Below the pieces are notes generated by a model. The model made no database searches, was not told the DNA's origin, and saw only the letters and a program-made list of their open reading frames with translations. DNA of 64,000 nt. Source: Aureococcus anophagefferens (lineage: Eukaryota > Sar > Pelagophyceae > Pelagomonadales > Pelagomonadaceae). The stretch is from positions 948,834-1,012,833 of the forward strand of contig NW_008705561.1 of the NCBI RefSeq assembly GCF_000186865.1. The letters are read 5' to 3'. Positions 9,793 through 19,843 of this stretch are shown in pieces. A program made the position numbers and the translations under genes. How positions within the stretch are numbered: position 1 is the first letter of the stretch; each line of letters begins with the position of its first letter.

Positions 9793-12700
9793 TTACCAGT
9801 AGCCCCCGCGCGCGCGGCCGCGGCCGCCCCGCCGCGACCGGTTCGCGGGCCGTTTCTTCGCGCGGCGCGTGCCGCCGCCGCCCGCCGCCGCCTGCTGGCG
9901 CTTGGGCTCCTTGGGCTCGGGCAGCGCCGTCACGGCGCACATGGTCTCGAGGCAGTGGCGCAGGTCGCCGTCGTCCGGGCTCGCGAGGTCGCCCTTGAGC
10001 AGGCCCGAGACGCGGGCGTCGATCTTCTCGCGGAGGTGCAGCGCCAGGTCCGCGGCGTTTCGGGGCTCCGTGCCGCACTTGAGCCAGCCGTCGAGGAGGA
10101 GCGTGCCGTTGTCGAGCTCGAGCTTGTTGCCGCTGAGGAGGAAGGGCGCGAGCGGCGGCACGGGCGTGCAGTCGCGGACGTAGACCTTGGTCGTGCGGAC
10201 GCGCTCGTGGAAGACGGCGAAGGGCGACACCCAGGAGGCGCCGCCGAGGCGCGCGGCGACGGACGACGGGTGGACGTGGGCGACCTGGGGCTCGGCCTTG
10301 TCGCCGTCCGGGTCGCGCACGAGCAGCTTGATGTTCTCCGCCGCGCACGGCAGCTTCGTCTTCTTCGAGATGGGCTTGGACACGTAGGCGAGCTGGGGGA
10401 AGAGCGCCGCGGCGAGGAGGGCCGCCAGCAGCGCATCGCTCGGCGGCGCCGCCGCCGACGGCCGCGCGCGCGCGCCGTCCAAAGCGAGCTGCACGCCGTC
10501 GCTGTCGCCGTGGCGCCGGCCGAGCATCTCGACGTCGCGCGCCCTCAAGCCCGGGCCGGCGACGAGACCCGCGAAGTGGAGCGCCTCGAGCAGCTGCCGC
10601 TTCAGCGCGCCGATGGCCTGGAGCGTCTTGATGGACAGGAAGCGGTCCCGCGCGAAGTCGAACTTCCGCGGGCCGAGCGAGTCGAACGTCTTGTACGCGT
10701 TCCGCACGCACAGCAGGTCGCTCGCCTCGCAGCCGTCCTGCGTGTTCGCGTGGCGCGGCACGAAGCCGCGCTTCGACGCGTCGGCCTCCTCGCGGCGCTC
10801 CATGGGCGACAGGAACGGCGACCGGTTGCCGAGCGCGGCCGCGATCGTCAACGCGTCGTCGAGGCACCCGTCGAAGCACGCCGCGAGCACGACGAGCTTC
10901 CCGAGGCGCGCGTCCACGGGCAGGCGCGCGAGGAGCGCGCCGAGCTCCGTGAGCTGCTCGTCGTCGTCCGCGGCCTCGCGCGCCGTCAGCGCGCCGATGG
11001 CGACGAGCCCCGACGCCGCGCGCGCGACCGCCGCGGGCTCCGGCGGCTCCGGCAGCGCCGCGCAGGCCTCCGCCGCCGTCCGCCCGGGCACGACGCCCTC
11101 CGGTAAGGCCTTGAGCCGCAGCACGAGCTGCTCGAGGGCCACGCGGCGCACCTCGGGCTCCGCGTGCGCCTCGAGCGGCGCGTCGCGCGGGAACAGGTGC
11201 ACGGCCAGGCCCGGCCGCACGCGGCCCGCGCGGCCCCGGCGCTGCTTCGCCGACGCCGCGGACACGTAGACGTCGTCGAGCGACGCCATGTGGCGCGTCG
11301 CGTCGTAGCGCTCCTCCTTGACGCGGCCCGCGTCGACGACGAACGCGACGTCCGGGATCGTGATCGACGTCTCGGCGACGTTCGTCGCGACGACGACCTT
11401 TGTGGTGCCCGGCGGCGGGCTCTCGAAGACGCGGCGCTGCTCGTCGGGCGGCAGCGCGCCGTGGAGCGGCAGGAGCCACCGCGGGTCGAAGCGGCCGGAC
11501 GCGCGCAGCGCCGTGAGCACGTCCTCGATTTCCTTGACGCCGACGACGAAGACGAGCACGGCGAGCCCGCCGCCGCCCGGCGCCGGCGCGTCGCGGGACG
11601 CGTCGCCGAGGCTCGCGCGCGCGTCCGCGACGGCCGCGTCGACGTCGCCGCCGCAGCGCACCGCGAACCAGTCCACGAGCTCGCAGACGAGGTCGACGTT
11701 GAGGCACGCCTCGTCGGCGTCCTCGAGCGCGCGGAGCACCGACGGCGGCCAGTTGCCGAAGCGCCGCGCGAGCTCGCGGGGGTCCCTGGGGACCACGGAC
11801 AGGGGCATGCGGCCGCCGTCGCGCGACATGTCCGCCAGGCGCTTCGCGCGCCGCTCCGACGCCTGCGAGCTCCGGTGCCAGTCCGCGCCGCCGCGGACGA
11901 CGTGGCGCGTCAGCGCCAGGGCGTGCTCGAGGAAGAGGGGCTCCACGGGGAACGCGCGGCCGGGGAACTTCACCGTGACGCAGCCCCGGCCAAAGTAGCC
12001 GCGGACCGCCTCCCCGGGCATCGTCGCCGACATGAGCAGAATCTTCAGCGGCGGCTCGCCCCGGGCGTTGCGCAGGCGCACGAGCTCCCGCAGCGCCAGG
12101 AGCAGGAAGTCGGCCTCGAGGGTCCGCTCGTGGACCTCGTCGACGACGACGTGCGTCACGCCCGCGAGGCCGTCCTCCTGGAGCCGCCGGAGGCAGACGC
12201 CCGTCGTGTTGAAGAGCAGCGCCGTGCGCTCGCAGGCGCGCGCCTCGCCGCGGATGGCGTAGCCCACGACCTCGCCGACGGTCTCGCCGCGCTCCGCGGC
12301 GATGCGGTCCGCGACGCCGATGGCCGCGATGCGCCGCGGCTGCGTCACGAGGACGTTCGCGACGACGCCCCGCGCCGCGGCGTCCTCGAGGATGTACTGG
12401 GGCACCTGCGTCGACTTGCCGCTGCCCGTCTCGCCCTCGACGAGGAGGCACGGCGCCTCGGGCGTCAGCGCGGCCGCGGCGTCCAACAGCCGCTGGCGGT
12501 ACTCGAAGACGGGCAGCGACCGCCGCGTCGCGCCGTGGGGGTCGCCGCGGGGCGGCGCCGGCGGGAGCGTGAGGATGGACGACGCGCGGCCGCCGCGGCG
12601 GCCGTTCCGGGCGCCCGGGCCGTCGCCGTCGCCGTCCGAGTCGCCGTCGACGTCCTCGACGAGCGCGTTCAATCTGCTCCGCACGGACGCGGCCGCGGCC

Positions 12701-13446
12701 GCGCCGACGCCGACGACCTGCAGGGGCGGCGCCCAGGGCCCGCCGCCGCGGTCGTAGAGCGCCGCGCCGCCGGGGAAGACGCCCACGGGCGCCGCCGCGC
12801 TCTTCGTCGGCTCGACGTACGCGTCGGGGTCGTAGCCGACCGCGGCGGCGGCCGCGCGGAGCCGCGGGTCGCAGAGCCGCGGGATGCCCCCGGCCTCGTT
12901 GGGCGCGAGACCGGCGAAGCCCGCGCGCCCGCGGTTCCGCTTGCGGTGGGCCTTGCCCTCGATGTGCTGCGCGAAGGCCTTCTCGCTCGAACTGTCGACG
13001 CCGCACGCCGCGCAGCGCAGGTAGTTGGCCTGCTCGTGGCCCCCGGCGCGCGTCGTCGAGAAGGCGCTCGGCGCCGGCGCCGCGGGCCGCCGCGTGAACG
13101 CCGCGAGCGACGACAGGAAGGAGCCCGCGACCGGCGCGCACGCCGCGGGCCGCGTCGGCGGCGGCGCGTACGCCGCCGCGGCGGGCAGCGGCGCGGGCGC
13201 GGCCCGGCGGGACCGCTTCGCGCCGCGCGACGACGACCGCGAGCGGGACCGCGACCGCGACCGCGACCGCGACGACGACCGCGACCGCGACCGGCGGCGG
13301 CGCTTCTTGCTGTGCTTCTTGCTGCTGCGCTTGCGGTCGCGCCGGTCCAGCTCCTTGCGCTCCTTTTTCAAGCGCTTGCGCTCCTTTTCCACGTCGCGGA
13401 AGCTGTCGCCGCCGCCGCTGGGGCCGTAGTGACTGTCGCGGCCCAT
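9793..13446 (-). CDS. DEAH/RHA-type RNA helicase (DEVH variant) with SR-rich N-terminus and zinc finger
   Basis: 1,217 residues from MGRDSHYG. In order: a charged Arg/Ser/Lys region (about 25-95) rich in RS dipeptides, like splicing factors; a C2H2 finger of the dsRNA-binding type ([17 protein letters not shown], His at the end); then a helicase core with motif [10 protein letters not shown] (about 337), motif II DEVH (about 434), motif III SAT (about 470), and the C-terminal RecA lobe with [10 protein letters not shown] and [10 protein letters not shown]2 and OB-fold regions follow, ending in an Arg/Gly tail. RHA/DHX-type helicases remodel RNA or RNPs. The RS domain suggests a splicing role. 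An upstream Met would overlap the divergent fumarase gene, so the downstream start was chosen. Confidence 0.88.
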   Translation of the reverse strand: MGRDSHYGPSGGGDSFRDVEKERKRLKKERKELDRRDRKRSSKKHSKKRRRRSRSRSSSRSRSRSRSRSRSSSRGAKRSRRAAPAPLPAAAAYAPPPTRPAACAPVAGSFLSSLAAFTRRPAAPAPSAFSTTRAGGHEQANYLRCAACGVDSSSEKAFAQHIEGKAHRKRNRGRAGFAGLAPNEAGGIPRLCDPRLRAAAAAVGYDPDAYVEPTKSAAAPVGVFPGGAALYDRGGGPWAPPLQVVGVGAAAAASVRSRLNALVEDVDGDSDGDGDGPGARNGRRGGRASSILTLPPAPPRGDPHGATRRSLPVFEYRQRLLDAAAALTPEAPCLLVEGETGSGKSTQVPQYILEDAAARGVVANVLVTQPRRIAAIGVADRIAAERGETVGEVVGYAIRGEARACERTALLFNTTGVCLRRLQEDGLAGVTHVVVDEVHERTLEADFLLLALRELVRLRNARGEPPLKILLMSATMPGEAVRGYFGRGCVTVKFPGRAFPVEPLFLEHALALTRHVVRGGADWHRSSQASERRAKRLADMSRDGGRMPLSVVPRDPRELARRFGNWPPSVLRALEDADEACLNVDLVCELVDWFAVRCGGDVDAAVADARASLGDASRDAPAPGGGGLAVLVFVVGVKEIEDVLTALRASGRFDPRWLLPLHGALPPDEQRRVFESPPPGTTKVVVATNVAETSITIPDVAFVVDAGRVKEERYDATRHMASLDDVYVSAASAKQRRGRAGRVRPGLAVHLFPRDAPLEAHAEPEVRRVALEQLVLRLKALPEGVVPGRTAAEACAALPEPPEPAAVARAASGLVAIGALTAREAADDDEQLTELGALLARLPVDARLGKLVVLAACFDGCLDDALTIAAALGNRSPFLSPMERREEADASKRGFVPRHANTQDGCEASDLLCVRNAYKTFDSLGPRKFDFARDRFLSIKTLQAIGALKRQLLEALHFAGLVAGPGLRARDVEMLGRRHGDSDGVQLALDGARARPSAAAPPSDALLAALLAAALFPQLAYVSKPISKKTKLPCAAENIKLLVRDPDGDKAEPQVAHVHPSSVAARLGGASWVSPFAVFHERVRTTKVYVRDCTPVPPLAPFLLSGNKLELDNGTLLLDGWLKCGTEPRNAADLALHLREKIDARVSGLLKGDLASPDDGDLRHCLETMCAVTALPEPKEPKRQQAAAGGGGTRRAKKRPANRSRRGGRGRARGGYW

Positions 13447-13549
13447 CGCTGCGTGCGCGAGGGACGATGACGACAACGTTCGCCGAATCGAGTTTTGCCG
13501 CCTGTCCCGCACCTCGAGCCCTCGCCTCCCCGACGACGCCTCACCCACC
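13447..13549. promoter_or_regulatory. divergent intergenic region between helicase and fumarase
   Basis: Only 103 bp separate the two inferred start codons, so both promoters and 5' UTRs must fit here. No TATA box or recognised motif is visible. Confidence 0.4.
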
Positions 13550-14968
13550 ATGCCCGGCGACACCCCCGCTTCGACGCGGACGGAGTCCGACTCCTTCGGG
13601 TCCCTGGAGGTCCCGTGCGACGCCCTCTACGGCGCCCAGACGGCGCGGAGCCTCCTCAACTTCGACATCGGCGGCGAGCGCGCCGTCATGCCGCGGCCGC
13701 TCATCCGCGCCTTCGGCGTCGTCAAGAAGTGCTGCGCGACCTACCACGGCCAGTCCGGCGCCCTGGCCTGGGACGTCGCGCGGGCCATCGCGGCCGCGGC
13801 CGACGAGGTGTCGCGCGGCGACCTCGACGGCCACTTCCCGCTCGTCGTCTACCAGACGGGGTCGGGCACGCAGACGAACATGAACGTCAACGAGGTCGTC
13901 GCGAACCGGGCCATCCAGCTCCTCGGCGGCGTCGTCGGGTCGAAGGACCCCGTGCACCCGAACGACCACGTGAACATGGGCCAGAGCTCGAACGACGCGT
14001 TTCCGACGGCGATGCACGTCGCCGCGGTGCTCGAGCTCGAGGCGCGGCTCCTGCCCGCGCTCGACGCGCTCGGCGGCGCGCTCGAGGCCAAGGCGCATGC
14101 CTTCGCCAAGATCATCAAGATCGGCCGCACGCACTGCATGGACGCGACGCCGCTCACGCTCGGCCAGGAATTCTGCGGCTACGCCGCGCAGGTCAACCTC
14201 GGCGCGGCGCGCGTCCGCGGCGCCCTGCCGCGGCTCCGGAAGCTCGCGCTGGGCGGCACGGCCGTCGGCACGGGCCTGAACACGACGCGGGGCTTCGACG
14301 TCGCCGTCGCGAAGCTCATCGCCGCGGAGACGGGCTCGTCGTTCGAGACGGCCGAGAACAAGTTCGAGGCGCTCGCGGCCCACGACGCCGTCGTCGAGGC
14401 CCACGGCTCGCTGAACACGGTCGCCTGCTCCCTGAACAAGATCGCCAACGACCTGCGGCTCCTGGGCTCCGGGCCCCGCTGCGGCTTCGGCGAGCTCTCG
14501 CTGCCCGCGAACGAGCCCGGGTCGTCGATCATGCCCGGCAAGGTGAACCCGACGCAGTGCGAGGCCGTGAGCATGGTCGCGGCGCGCGTCTTCGGCAACC
14601 AGACGACCGTGACCTTCGGCGGCGCCACGGGCCACTTCGAATTGAACGTCTTCAAGCCCGTCATGATCGCCGCGTTCCTCGAGTCGGCGCGGCTCCTCGC
14701 GGACGCGTGCGACTCCTTCCGGAAGAACTGCGTCGTCGGCGTCGTGGCCAACGAGACGCGCATCGCGGCGCTCATGTCGTCGAGCCTCATGCTCGTCACG
14801 GCGCTGAACCCGCACATCGGCTACGACAACGCGGCCAGGGTCGCGAAGAAGGCGCACGCGGACGGCACGTCGCTCGTCGAAGCCGGGGAGGCCCTCGGCC
14901 TCTTCACGGCGGCCCAGTTCGGCGCCTGGGTCCAGCCCGCGGCCATGATCGCCCCGCGCGCGAAATGA
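13550..14968 (+). CDS. FUM: class II fumarate hydratase
   Basis: 472 residues, full length for the class II fumarase family. The family signature [11 protein letters not shown] is at about 324-334, with [14 protein letters not shown] and [11 protein letters not shown] upstream and [13 protein letters not shown] near the N-terminus; these loops from separate subunits make the active site of the tetramer. It interconverts fumarate and L-malate. The N-terminal 15 residues are Thr/Ser/Asp-rich with few basic residues, so there is no convincing mitochondrial presequence and a cytosolic location is possible. The initiating ATG has good context (CACCATG). The stop codon is 6 bp from that of the convergent carrier gene. 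Confidence 0.96.
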   Translation: MPGDTPASTRTESDSFGSLEVPCDALYGAQTARSLLNFDIGGERAVMPRPLIRAFGVVKKCCATYHGQSGALAWDVARAIAAAADEVSRGDLDGHFPLVVYQTGSGTQTNMNVNEVVANRAIQLLGGVVGSKDPVHPNDHVNMGQSSNDAFPTAMHVAAVLELEARLLPALDALGGALEAKAHAFAKIIKIGRTHCMDATPLTLGQEFCGYAAQVNLGAARVRGALPRLRKLALGGTAVGTGLNTTRGFDVAVAKLIAAETGSSFETAENKFEALAAHDAVVEAHGSLNTVACSLNKIANDLRLLGSGPRCGFGELSLPANEPGSSIMPGKVNPTQCEAVSMVAARVFGNQTTVTFGGATGHFELNVFKPVMIAAFLESARLLADACDSFRKNCVVGVVANETRIAALMSSSLMLVTALNPHIGYDNAARVAKKAHADGTSLVEAGEALGLFTAAQFGAWVQPAAMIAPRAK

Positions 14969-14974
14969 ATTAAA

Positions 14975-15847
14975 TTAGAGCGGCCGCATGCCCGCGAGGA
15001 GGCGCATCTGCTCCCAGGCGAAGTAGTGGACGAGCGCGTAGGGCCCGAAGCGCGCCCACTGCGCGGAGAAGCCGCGGAAGAGGCCGCCGGGCCCCCGCGT
15101 GGCCACGATGTGGCCCAGGGCGTGGCCGAGGTGGCGGAAGGTGCCCGGCTCGCTCGCCATCCAGAGCACGCGCGCGTTCGTCGCCGGCGACGTCGCCACC
15201 GTGATCGCGAGGCCCGCGGCGACGGCCGCGGCGCCCTGGAGCGCGTAGCGCTCCGACGGCACGTCGTCGCGGAGGCCGCAGCGCCGCCGGAGCTCCTCCT
15301 TGACCTGGTCGTAGCAGGCCATCTTCGTCGCGCCGAGGCAGCACGCGCGGAGCACCGTCGCCGACACGCCGCGGTAGAAGTTCAGGGGCCAGGGCCGCGC
15401 GGGGCCGCCGGCGACGGCGCGCGCCTGGGCCGCGAGGGACTCCGGTGGGCCCGTGACGGCCATGGCGCGGATCTTGAGCAGGTCCGTCGGCGACGCGACC
15501 GCGGACGCGAACGCGCCGGCGCCGAGGCCCGCGAGGACTTTTTTGTGGAACGGCGCGGTCCGCGGGTCCTCGGCGCCGAGCGCCTTTTTGAGCGGCTCGT
15601 AGAGGCCGAAGCGCAGGCTCGTGTAGCTCAGCTCCCGCAGCCCGGCGGCGGCGAAGCCCCGGTAGAGCGACGCGACGCCCTCGGCGCCGACGATGGCCCG
15701 CGCCGTCGCCACCATGTGCAGCGGCTTGGACGCGAGCTGCTGCCGCACCATCGTCGTCTCGATGCCGTGCACCGTGCCCTGCGCGACGAAGCCCGCGAGG
15801 CCCGCGAGGCCCAGCTGCCACGCGAGGCTGTCCTCGCGGCCGCCCAT
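14975..15847 (-). CDS. mitochondrial carrier family (SLC25) protein
   Basis: 290 residues, the normal length for a three-repeat, six-helix inner-membrane carrier. Repeat 1 carries a degenerate signature (HGIETTMVRQQ), repeat 2 a good one (SPTDLLKIRAMA) and repeat 3 a degenerate one (SPATNARVLWM, with Asn and Arg in place of the usual acidic/Lys pair). Each repeat ends in a GLYRGF-like motif (LYRGFAAAGLRE, FYRGVSATVLR, LFRGFSAQWAR). The pattern is closest to the uncoupling-protein/dicarboxylate branch, but the substrate cannot be assigned. The first 15 residues are not a classical presequence, which is usual for these carriers. Confidence 0.88.
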   Translation of the reverse strand: MGGREDSLAWQLGLAGLAGFVAQGTVHGIETTMVRQQLASKPLHMVATARAIVGAEGVASLYRGFAAAGLRELSYTSLRFGLYEPLKKALGAEDPRTAPFHKKVLAGLGAGAFASAVASPTDLLKIRAMAVTGPPESLAAQARAVAGGPARPWPLNFYRGVSATVLRACCLGATKMACYDQVKEELRRRCGLRDDVPSERYALQGAAAVAAGLAITVATSPATNARVLWMASEPGTFRHLGHALGHIVATRGPGGLFRGFSAQWARFGPYALVHYFAWEQMRLLAGMRPL

Positions 15848-16006
15848 CGTCTCGGTGACGAGGCCCCAGGGCTGCTTTCAAGTAAACATGGTTGATTGAA
15901 GTACAAGGCTCGATATGAACCTAGTGTAGCTCGGCCAGCCGGGACGAGGCTATGAATTATGAGAGAACCAAGAAGAACACAGCACGAAAGATCGCCCGGA
16001 GCCGGA

Positions 16007-16954
16007 CTACCCGTAGATGTAGTCCACGAGGACGCGCTTCTGGACCCGGTAGGGCGCCGGCGCGTGCTCGAAGGTCGGGTTCGTGTCCACGCCGAGGACC
16101 GTGATCTCGCAGGGCGCGTCGTAGTCGTTGTGCTCCGGGCCGTAGTTGAAGCCCGGCCGGACCCAGCGGATCTCGCCCCGGCCGACCGCGCGGTCGGTGC
16201 AGTCCGTGCCGCAGTCGCCCACAAAGTACATGCGCCCGTACAAAATCCAGTAGATCGCGCCCGTCGGGTGGTAGTGGAACGGGATGGAGCAGTTCGCCGA
16301 CCAGCGCACGCGGAGCACGGGCGGCGAGTCGCCGACGCCGTCGAAGAACTTGTTCCAGACGCCGCCGTTGGCCAGGCACTCGGCGCTGTGGTTCGACGGG
16401 TTCTGCTGCCACGCGACGTCGGCGCCGCGGTAGCCGCGGAGCTTGGGGGAGCTCGCGTTGCCATAGGTCTCCACGCTCGGGTTCGTGGCGACGCGCGCCG
16501 CGGGCGAGAAGAGGTCCGCCGGCTCGAGGCGCGGCCCTCCGGACACGGCGCTGATGACGGCGCCGCCGGCGGAGTAGATGGGCCCGTGGGCCATGCCGGC
16601 GCCGGCCCAGAGCACGTCGCCGGTCTCGTAGGTCGGCCCGCCGGCCTCGAAGGTGACGTTCCCCGCGGTGACGCACCAGTGCATCGGCACGTCGAAGGCG
16701 AACCTGCCGTCGCCGCCCCGCCGCGAGCCCAGCGTCGCGCCCGCGGCGAGTTTGAAGCGGACGGCGTTCGGGGCCGCCAAGACGACGTCGTAGACCCCGT
16801 GGGTGCCCTGCCAGATGCGGCCCTCGACGCCGTCGGGCAGCCCGGGCACCGGCTGCCCGTCCTGCGTGGTGTAGTAGCGCCAGTCGATGCCGCTGCCCAG
16901 CTGGGCCGTCGCCGTCGCGACGAAGAGGAGGCAGACGGTCCTCTTCATCATCAT
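16007..16954 (-). CDS. secreted cupin-domain protein
   Basis: 315 residues from MMMKRTVCLLFVATATAQ, an N-terminal signal peptide with probable cleavage after TAQ. The C-terminal half has a clear cupin metal-site motif, IPFHYHPTGAIYWILYG (His-x-His, with further ligands downstream). The N-terminal half (YETGDVLWAGAGMAHGP) looks like a second, degenerate cupin. Several N-glycosylation sequons occur, such as NPSNHS and NCSIP. A secreted or cell-surface role is likely; the reaction is unknown. An in-frame extension upstream of the chosen Met only translates the tandem repeat in the divergent promoter and looks non-coding. Confidence 0.7.
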   Translation of the reverse strand: MMMKRTVCLLFVATATAQLGSGIDWRYYTTQDGQPVPGLPDGVEGRIWQGTHGVYDVVLAAPNAVRFKLAAGATLGSRRGGDGRFAFDVPMHWCVTAGNVTFEAGGPTYETGDVLWAGAGMAHGPIYSAGGAVISAVSGGPRLEPADLFSPAARVATNPSVETYGNASSPKLRGYRGADVAWQQNPSNHSAECLANGGVWNKFFDGVGDSPPVLRVRWSANCSIPFHYHPTGAIYWILYGRMYFVGDCGTDCTDRAVGRGEIRWVRPGFNYGPEHNDYDAPCEITVLGVDTNPTFEHAPAPYRVQKRVLVDYIYG

Positions 16955-17292
16955 GACGGCGTCGCGCGCTCGTGGAGCCCGAGTACGACGAACGGCGACA
17001 GAACGCGGCCGCGGTCGTGTCAATTCTCTTCGATGGCCCGCGATCCCGGGCGTCCAATCGGGGCCCGGGGCAGCAGCATGTTGGGTGCGCTGTGCACAGT
17101 GCTGTGCAACATCGGCAAGCGTGACGGGCCGTGGAGCTTCGACGCCTTCGCGCCGCTGCGAATCCCACGCGTGGACGGGCCGTGGAGCTTCGACGCCTTC
17201 GCGCCGCTGCGAGACCCACGCGTGCGCGCGCGAAGTCGGCTTTACGAACGCCGGAAGGTCGCGGCCGCCGCTCCGCCCGAGTTTCACGAGCC
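16955..17292. promoter_or_regulatory. divergent intergenic region, contains a 51-bp tandem duplication
   Basis: 338 bp between the start codons of the cupin and Cys-rich genes, both encoding signal-peptide proteins. It contains two near-identical 51-bp direct repeats (17123-17173 and 17174-17224) and is the only obvious regulatory-size space between these genes. Confidence 0.45.
17123..17224. repeat. 51-bp tandem duplication
   Basis: Two head-to-tail copies of a unit that begins GACGGGCCGTGGAGC and ends CCCACGCGTG. They differ at about two positions (AATCCC versus GACCCC near the end). They lie between two divergent genes. Confidence 0.85.
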
Positions 17293-18090
17293 ATGCGCCT
17301 CGCCTGGGCTCTCCTCTGCGCCGCCGGCGCCGCGCAAGGGACGACCTGCGCGCCGCCGTCGGCCGGCGTCTGCCACGAGAACGGCTACCCGCTGCCCGGC
17401 GTCAACGTCGACGACGACTGCTGCGCGGCGGCGGCCGGGGCGTCCTGCGCGCCGGGCTACAAATACAGCCGGGGCGCGGTCTGCGACCGCTGGGACGGCG
17501 GCGAGTCCTACGCGGTCTGCTGCGAGCCCTGCGCGGCGGGCGACGACTGCGACCCCGGGCCCGGCGCGACGTGCGCGCGGCCCGACGAGGCCGTGTGCAT
17601 GGAGCGCGGCTACCCCCGCATCGGCGACAACGTCGACGCCGACTGCTGCGCGCTCGAGGGCAAGGGCTGGTGCGCCGAGGGCTACGGCTACACGCAGGGC
17701 GACGCGTGCTACAAGACCGACGACTGGACGGCGGTGTCGACGTGCTGCCAGCCCTGCGACAACACGACGGGCTACTGCGAGGACGGGCCGGGCAACGACC
17801 GGCCGCCGCCGACCTGGCGCAAGGTCCTGATCTTCCTCACGGTCGTGCTGCTCCTCTGCGGCGGCGCCGTCGGCGGCGTCGTCGCCGCGATCTGCTGCTG
17901 CTGCAAGACGCGCTGGACGCGGCGCGCCGAGGCCGGCCTCGGCGCGCCGCGGCAGCCGTCGTCGCCGGGCTACGTGCCCGTGGAGATGGCCACGGGCGTC
18001 GTCATCGGCGCGGACCCGGACGCGGGCCTCGAGATGAACGACCTCCCCGGCGTCACCAACCCGTTCCACGGCGACGTCGCCGGGATCTGA
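17293..18090 (+). CDS. single-pass membrane protein with two Cys-rich extracellular repeats
   Basis: 265 residues. A signal peptide (MRLAWALLCAAGAAQG) is followed by two tandem Cys-rich modules of about 60 residues, at roughly 20-80 and 85-145. Both share the pattern GYP-x5-NVDxDCC, G(Y)-Y-rich middle, and a closing CCxPC. A transmembrane helix (VLIFLTVVLLLCGGAVGG, about 178-200) is followed by a possible palmitoylation patch (ICCCCK) and a cytoplasmic tail of 60 residues. This fits a cell-surface receptor or adhesion protein. I do not recognise the module as a named family. The 3' end is 27 bp from the convergent PsbP-like gene. Confidence 0.75.
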   Translation: MRLAWALLCAAGAAQGTTCAPPSAGVCHENGYPLPGVNVDDDCCAAAAGASCAPGYKYSRGAVCDRWDGGESYAVCCEPCAAGDDCDPGPGATCARPDEAVCMERGYPRIGDNVDADCCALEGKGWCAEGYGYTQGDACYKTDDWTAVSTCCQPCDNTTGYCEDGPGNDRPPPTWRKVLIFLTVVLLLCGGAVGGVVAAICCCCKTRWTRRAEAGLGAPRQPSSPGYVPVEMATGVVIGADPDAGLEMNDLPGVTNPFHGDVAGI

Positions 18091-18117
18091 ATTTTTTTTG
18101 TTAAACGAGTACGCCGC

Positions 18118-18717
18118 TTACTTGTCGAAGAGCCGGTAGAAGTCGCACGCGTCGATGACGCCGCGCGGCAGGTCCGCGGCGTTCTTCGCCGTCGCCGTGA
18201 GCGTGATGGCCCAGTACTGGCCCTGGTCGCCGCTGTGCACCGTGAAGAGGTCCACGCTCGTCGTCGGGCCCAGCGAGCTCTCGACGACGTAGCCGCGCCG
18301 GCTCCCGAAGTCGCGGAGCGTCGTCTTCGCGACGGACGCCTTCGGGTCCACGGTCATCTCGACGACCTCGTCGGCGGAGATGGCGCGCTCGAGGTTGTTG
18401 TAGATGTCGTTCGACGGCACCATGCGCGCCGCGACGGCGACGGACGCGGACCCGTCGCTCGCGCCGCACGTCGTCACGCGCCGGCCCGTGATCAAGCTCT
18501 CGAACGCGCCCGTGCCCTTGCAGCTCCAGCCCGACGGGTAGGGGAAGCGCAGCGCCAGCGTGCCGTCGTCGAACTGGGACAGCGCCGCGTCGGCGGCGAC
18601 GGCCGCCGGCGGTGTTGCGAGCGCTGCGAGCGCCGCTGGTGTGTGTAAGACCTTCCTCCGGCTCACGTCGAGCGCGTCGGCGCAGAGCGCTGCTGCGCAG
18701 AGGGTGAGCGCGAGCAT
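18118..18717 (-). CDS. PsbP-like thylakoid lumen protein
   Basis: 199 residues from MLALTLCAAALCADA. The N-terminus is layered as expected for lumen import into a secondary plastid: a signal peptide (to about 15), a short transit stretch, then a twin-arginine signal (SRRKVLHTPAALAALA) ending in AAVAA. The mature part has the PsbP family start (FDDGTLALRFPYPSGW) and the alternating strand pattern of that family (for example ITLTATAKN near the end). PsbP-like proteins assist photosystem assembly or function; true PsbP stabilises the oxygen-evolving complex. The assignment to a specific paralogue is open. Confidence 0.8.
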   Translation of the reverse strand: MLALTLCAAALCADALDVSRRKVLHTPAALAALATPPAAVAADAALSQFDDGTLALRFPYPSGWSCKGTGAFESLITGRRVTTCGASDGSASVAVAARMVPSNDIYNNLERAISADEVVEMTVDPKASVAKTTLRDFGSRRGYVVESSLGPTTSVDLFTVHSGDQGQYWAITLTATAKNAADLPRGVIDACDFYRLFDK

Positions 18718-18877
18718 TGGCCGCTCGGCTGCTATCTCGCGCAGATACTTTTTAGCTGGTCGTGCAGAGCATGAAGCAGCCCGGTTGCCGCTTCGCGTCG
18801 ATAATTTCGTCTGAGACGCCAAAAGGCCAGGGGGCGGCATGGCAGCCCCCGTGGGGTCCAGGAACCCTCTGAGCGGT

Positions 18878-18942
18878 GGAAAAATTACGCGTTTCGGCAC
18901 CGGATCCGGTGTCTCGTGCCGCGCCACCGATTTTTTCCACGG
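18878..18942. repeat. nested inverted repeat (hairpin)
   Basis: Outer arms GTGGAAAAAT (18878-18887) and ATTTTTTCCAC (18932-18942) pair with one bulged base. Inside are CGGCAC/GTGCCG arms and the 14-base palindrome CACCGGATCCGGTG (18900-18913). The strand that would be transcribed is unknown. Confidence 0.6.
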
Positions 18943-19031
18943 GAGAGCTTGCTGCTGGGCCGCGTTCGAGAGGAGCTGACGGGCGCGGGCGGGGACGCAC
19001 CGCCCGAGTATGGTCGAGACAGAGTCTTTCG

Positions 19032-19098
19032 GCTGGACCTAAAGGCGGTTCCGGCCTCGGAACCGGTGCCCCGAGGGGCGCCAAGCTTTAGGTCCAGC
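19032..19098. repeat. Y-shaped (three-stem) inverted repeat, possible structured RNA
   Basis: A perfect 12-bp outer stem, GCTGGACCTAAA (19032-19043) with TTTAGGTCCAGC (19087-19098), encloses two further hairpins back to back: GGTTCC/GGAACC (19047-19064) and GGTGCCCC/GGGGCGCC (19065-19082). All 67 bases take part in a tight three-way junction. No target-site duplication flanks it. Confidence 0.6.
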
Positions 19099-19843
19099 GA
19101 TCTCGTCCTTGTTTTGACGGTAACGGGAGCCGCCGCGGGCCGCGACGGCGCCCGAGCCCGACCAGACGAGCTCGACCATTTCGAGCCCCGCGACCTAACC
19201 CTTGCACCGAGGCGATGCGTGGGTGACGATGAACGATCTCTGGTGCTGCGAGGGCTCAAATCTAGCTCGAAGGGGTCGGGGAAGCCGAACGCGCCCCATC
19301 CCAGCCCATAAAACCTCTCGTTCGCGTCGCCCCGCAATCGGCTCGATGTCGAGTTTTCGCCGTTGCCTCGTCCGTACGCGCGCGGTCAACAAAGCCACTG
19401 GGATCGTGGTACGTCGTTGCATTATGGCTGGGCTGTGGGTCTGAGAAGCTGATGGATTCTCCATCGCACGCTCGAAAACGTGCTCGACGTTTCGAGCGAG
19501 TGCAACCGGTAAACATGGGCTCAGACGTATCTGCGCGCGATAGCTGCTGGAGCGCTCCCGCCCGCGCCGTGCAGCGAGGCGAGGGGCTGCCTCAGCTGCA
19601 GACGCACAGTGCATGTCGAGTGCCGGGTCGAAGCTGCAGGCCATCGTTCGCGCGATGGCAAACCTGATGGGTTTGAGCATCTTCGAGCTCTACGGCGGCA
19701 GCGCATAGATCTACTGCTCGTTCGCCCGGGGCGCGTCGCAATGGTCATGTGCCCCTCGCTGTGCCCCTCGCGTGCAACGCCGCCGTCGTGCCGCACGGCC
19801 GCGGCGGGGCTGCCTGTGGAGTTTGTAGAGATCACAGTCTCCG

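Larger units (their letters stand above)
18718..19843. other. gene-poor stretch with strong predicted hairpins
   Basis: About 1.1 kb without a convincing protein gene. The reading frames here are short, overlap on both strands and carry no recognisable motif. GC content is visibly lower than in neighbouring genes. It contains two compact inverted-repeat structures (18878-18942 and 19032-19098), listed separately. No tRNA, snRNA or rRNA signature was recognised. Confidence 0.5.

Noticed and set aside
13550..15847. Operon-like metabolic cluster of fumarase and carrier
   Set aside because: The genes are convergent, not co-directional, and eukaryotic; proximity alone does not show a functional link.
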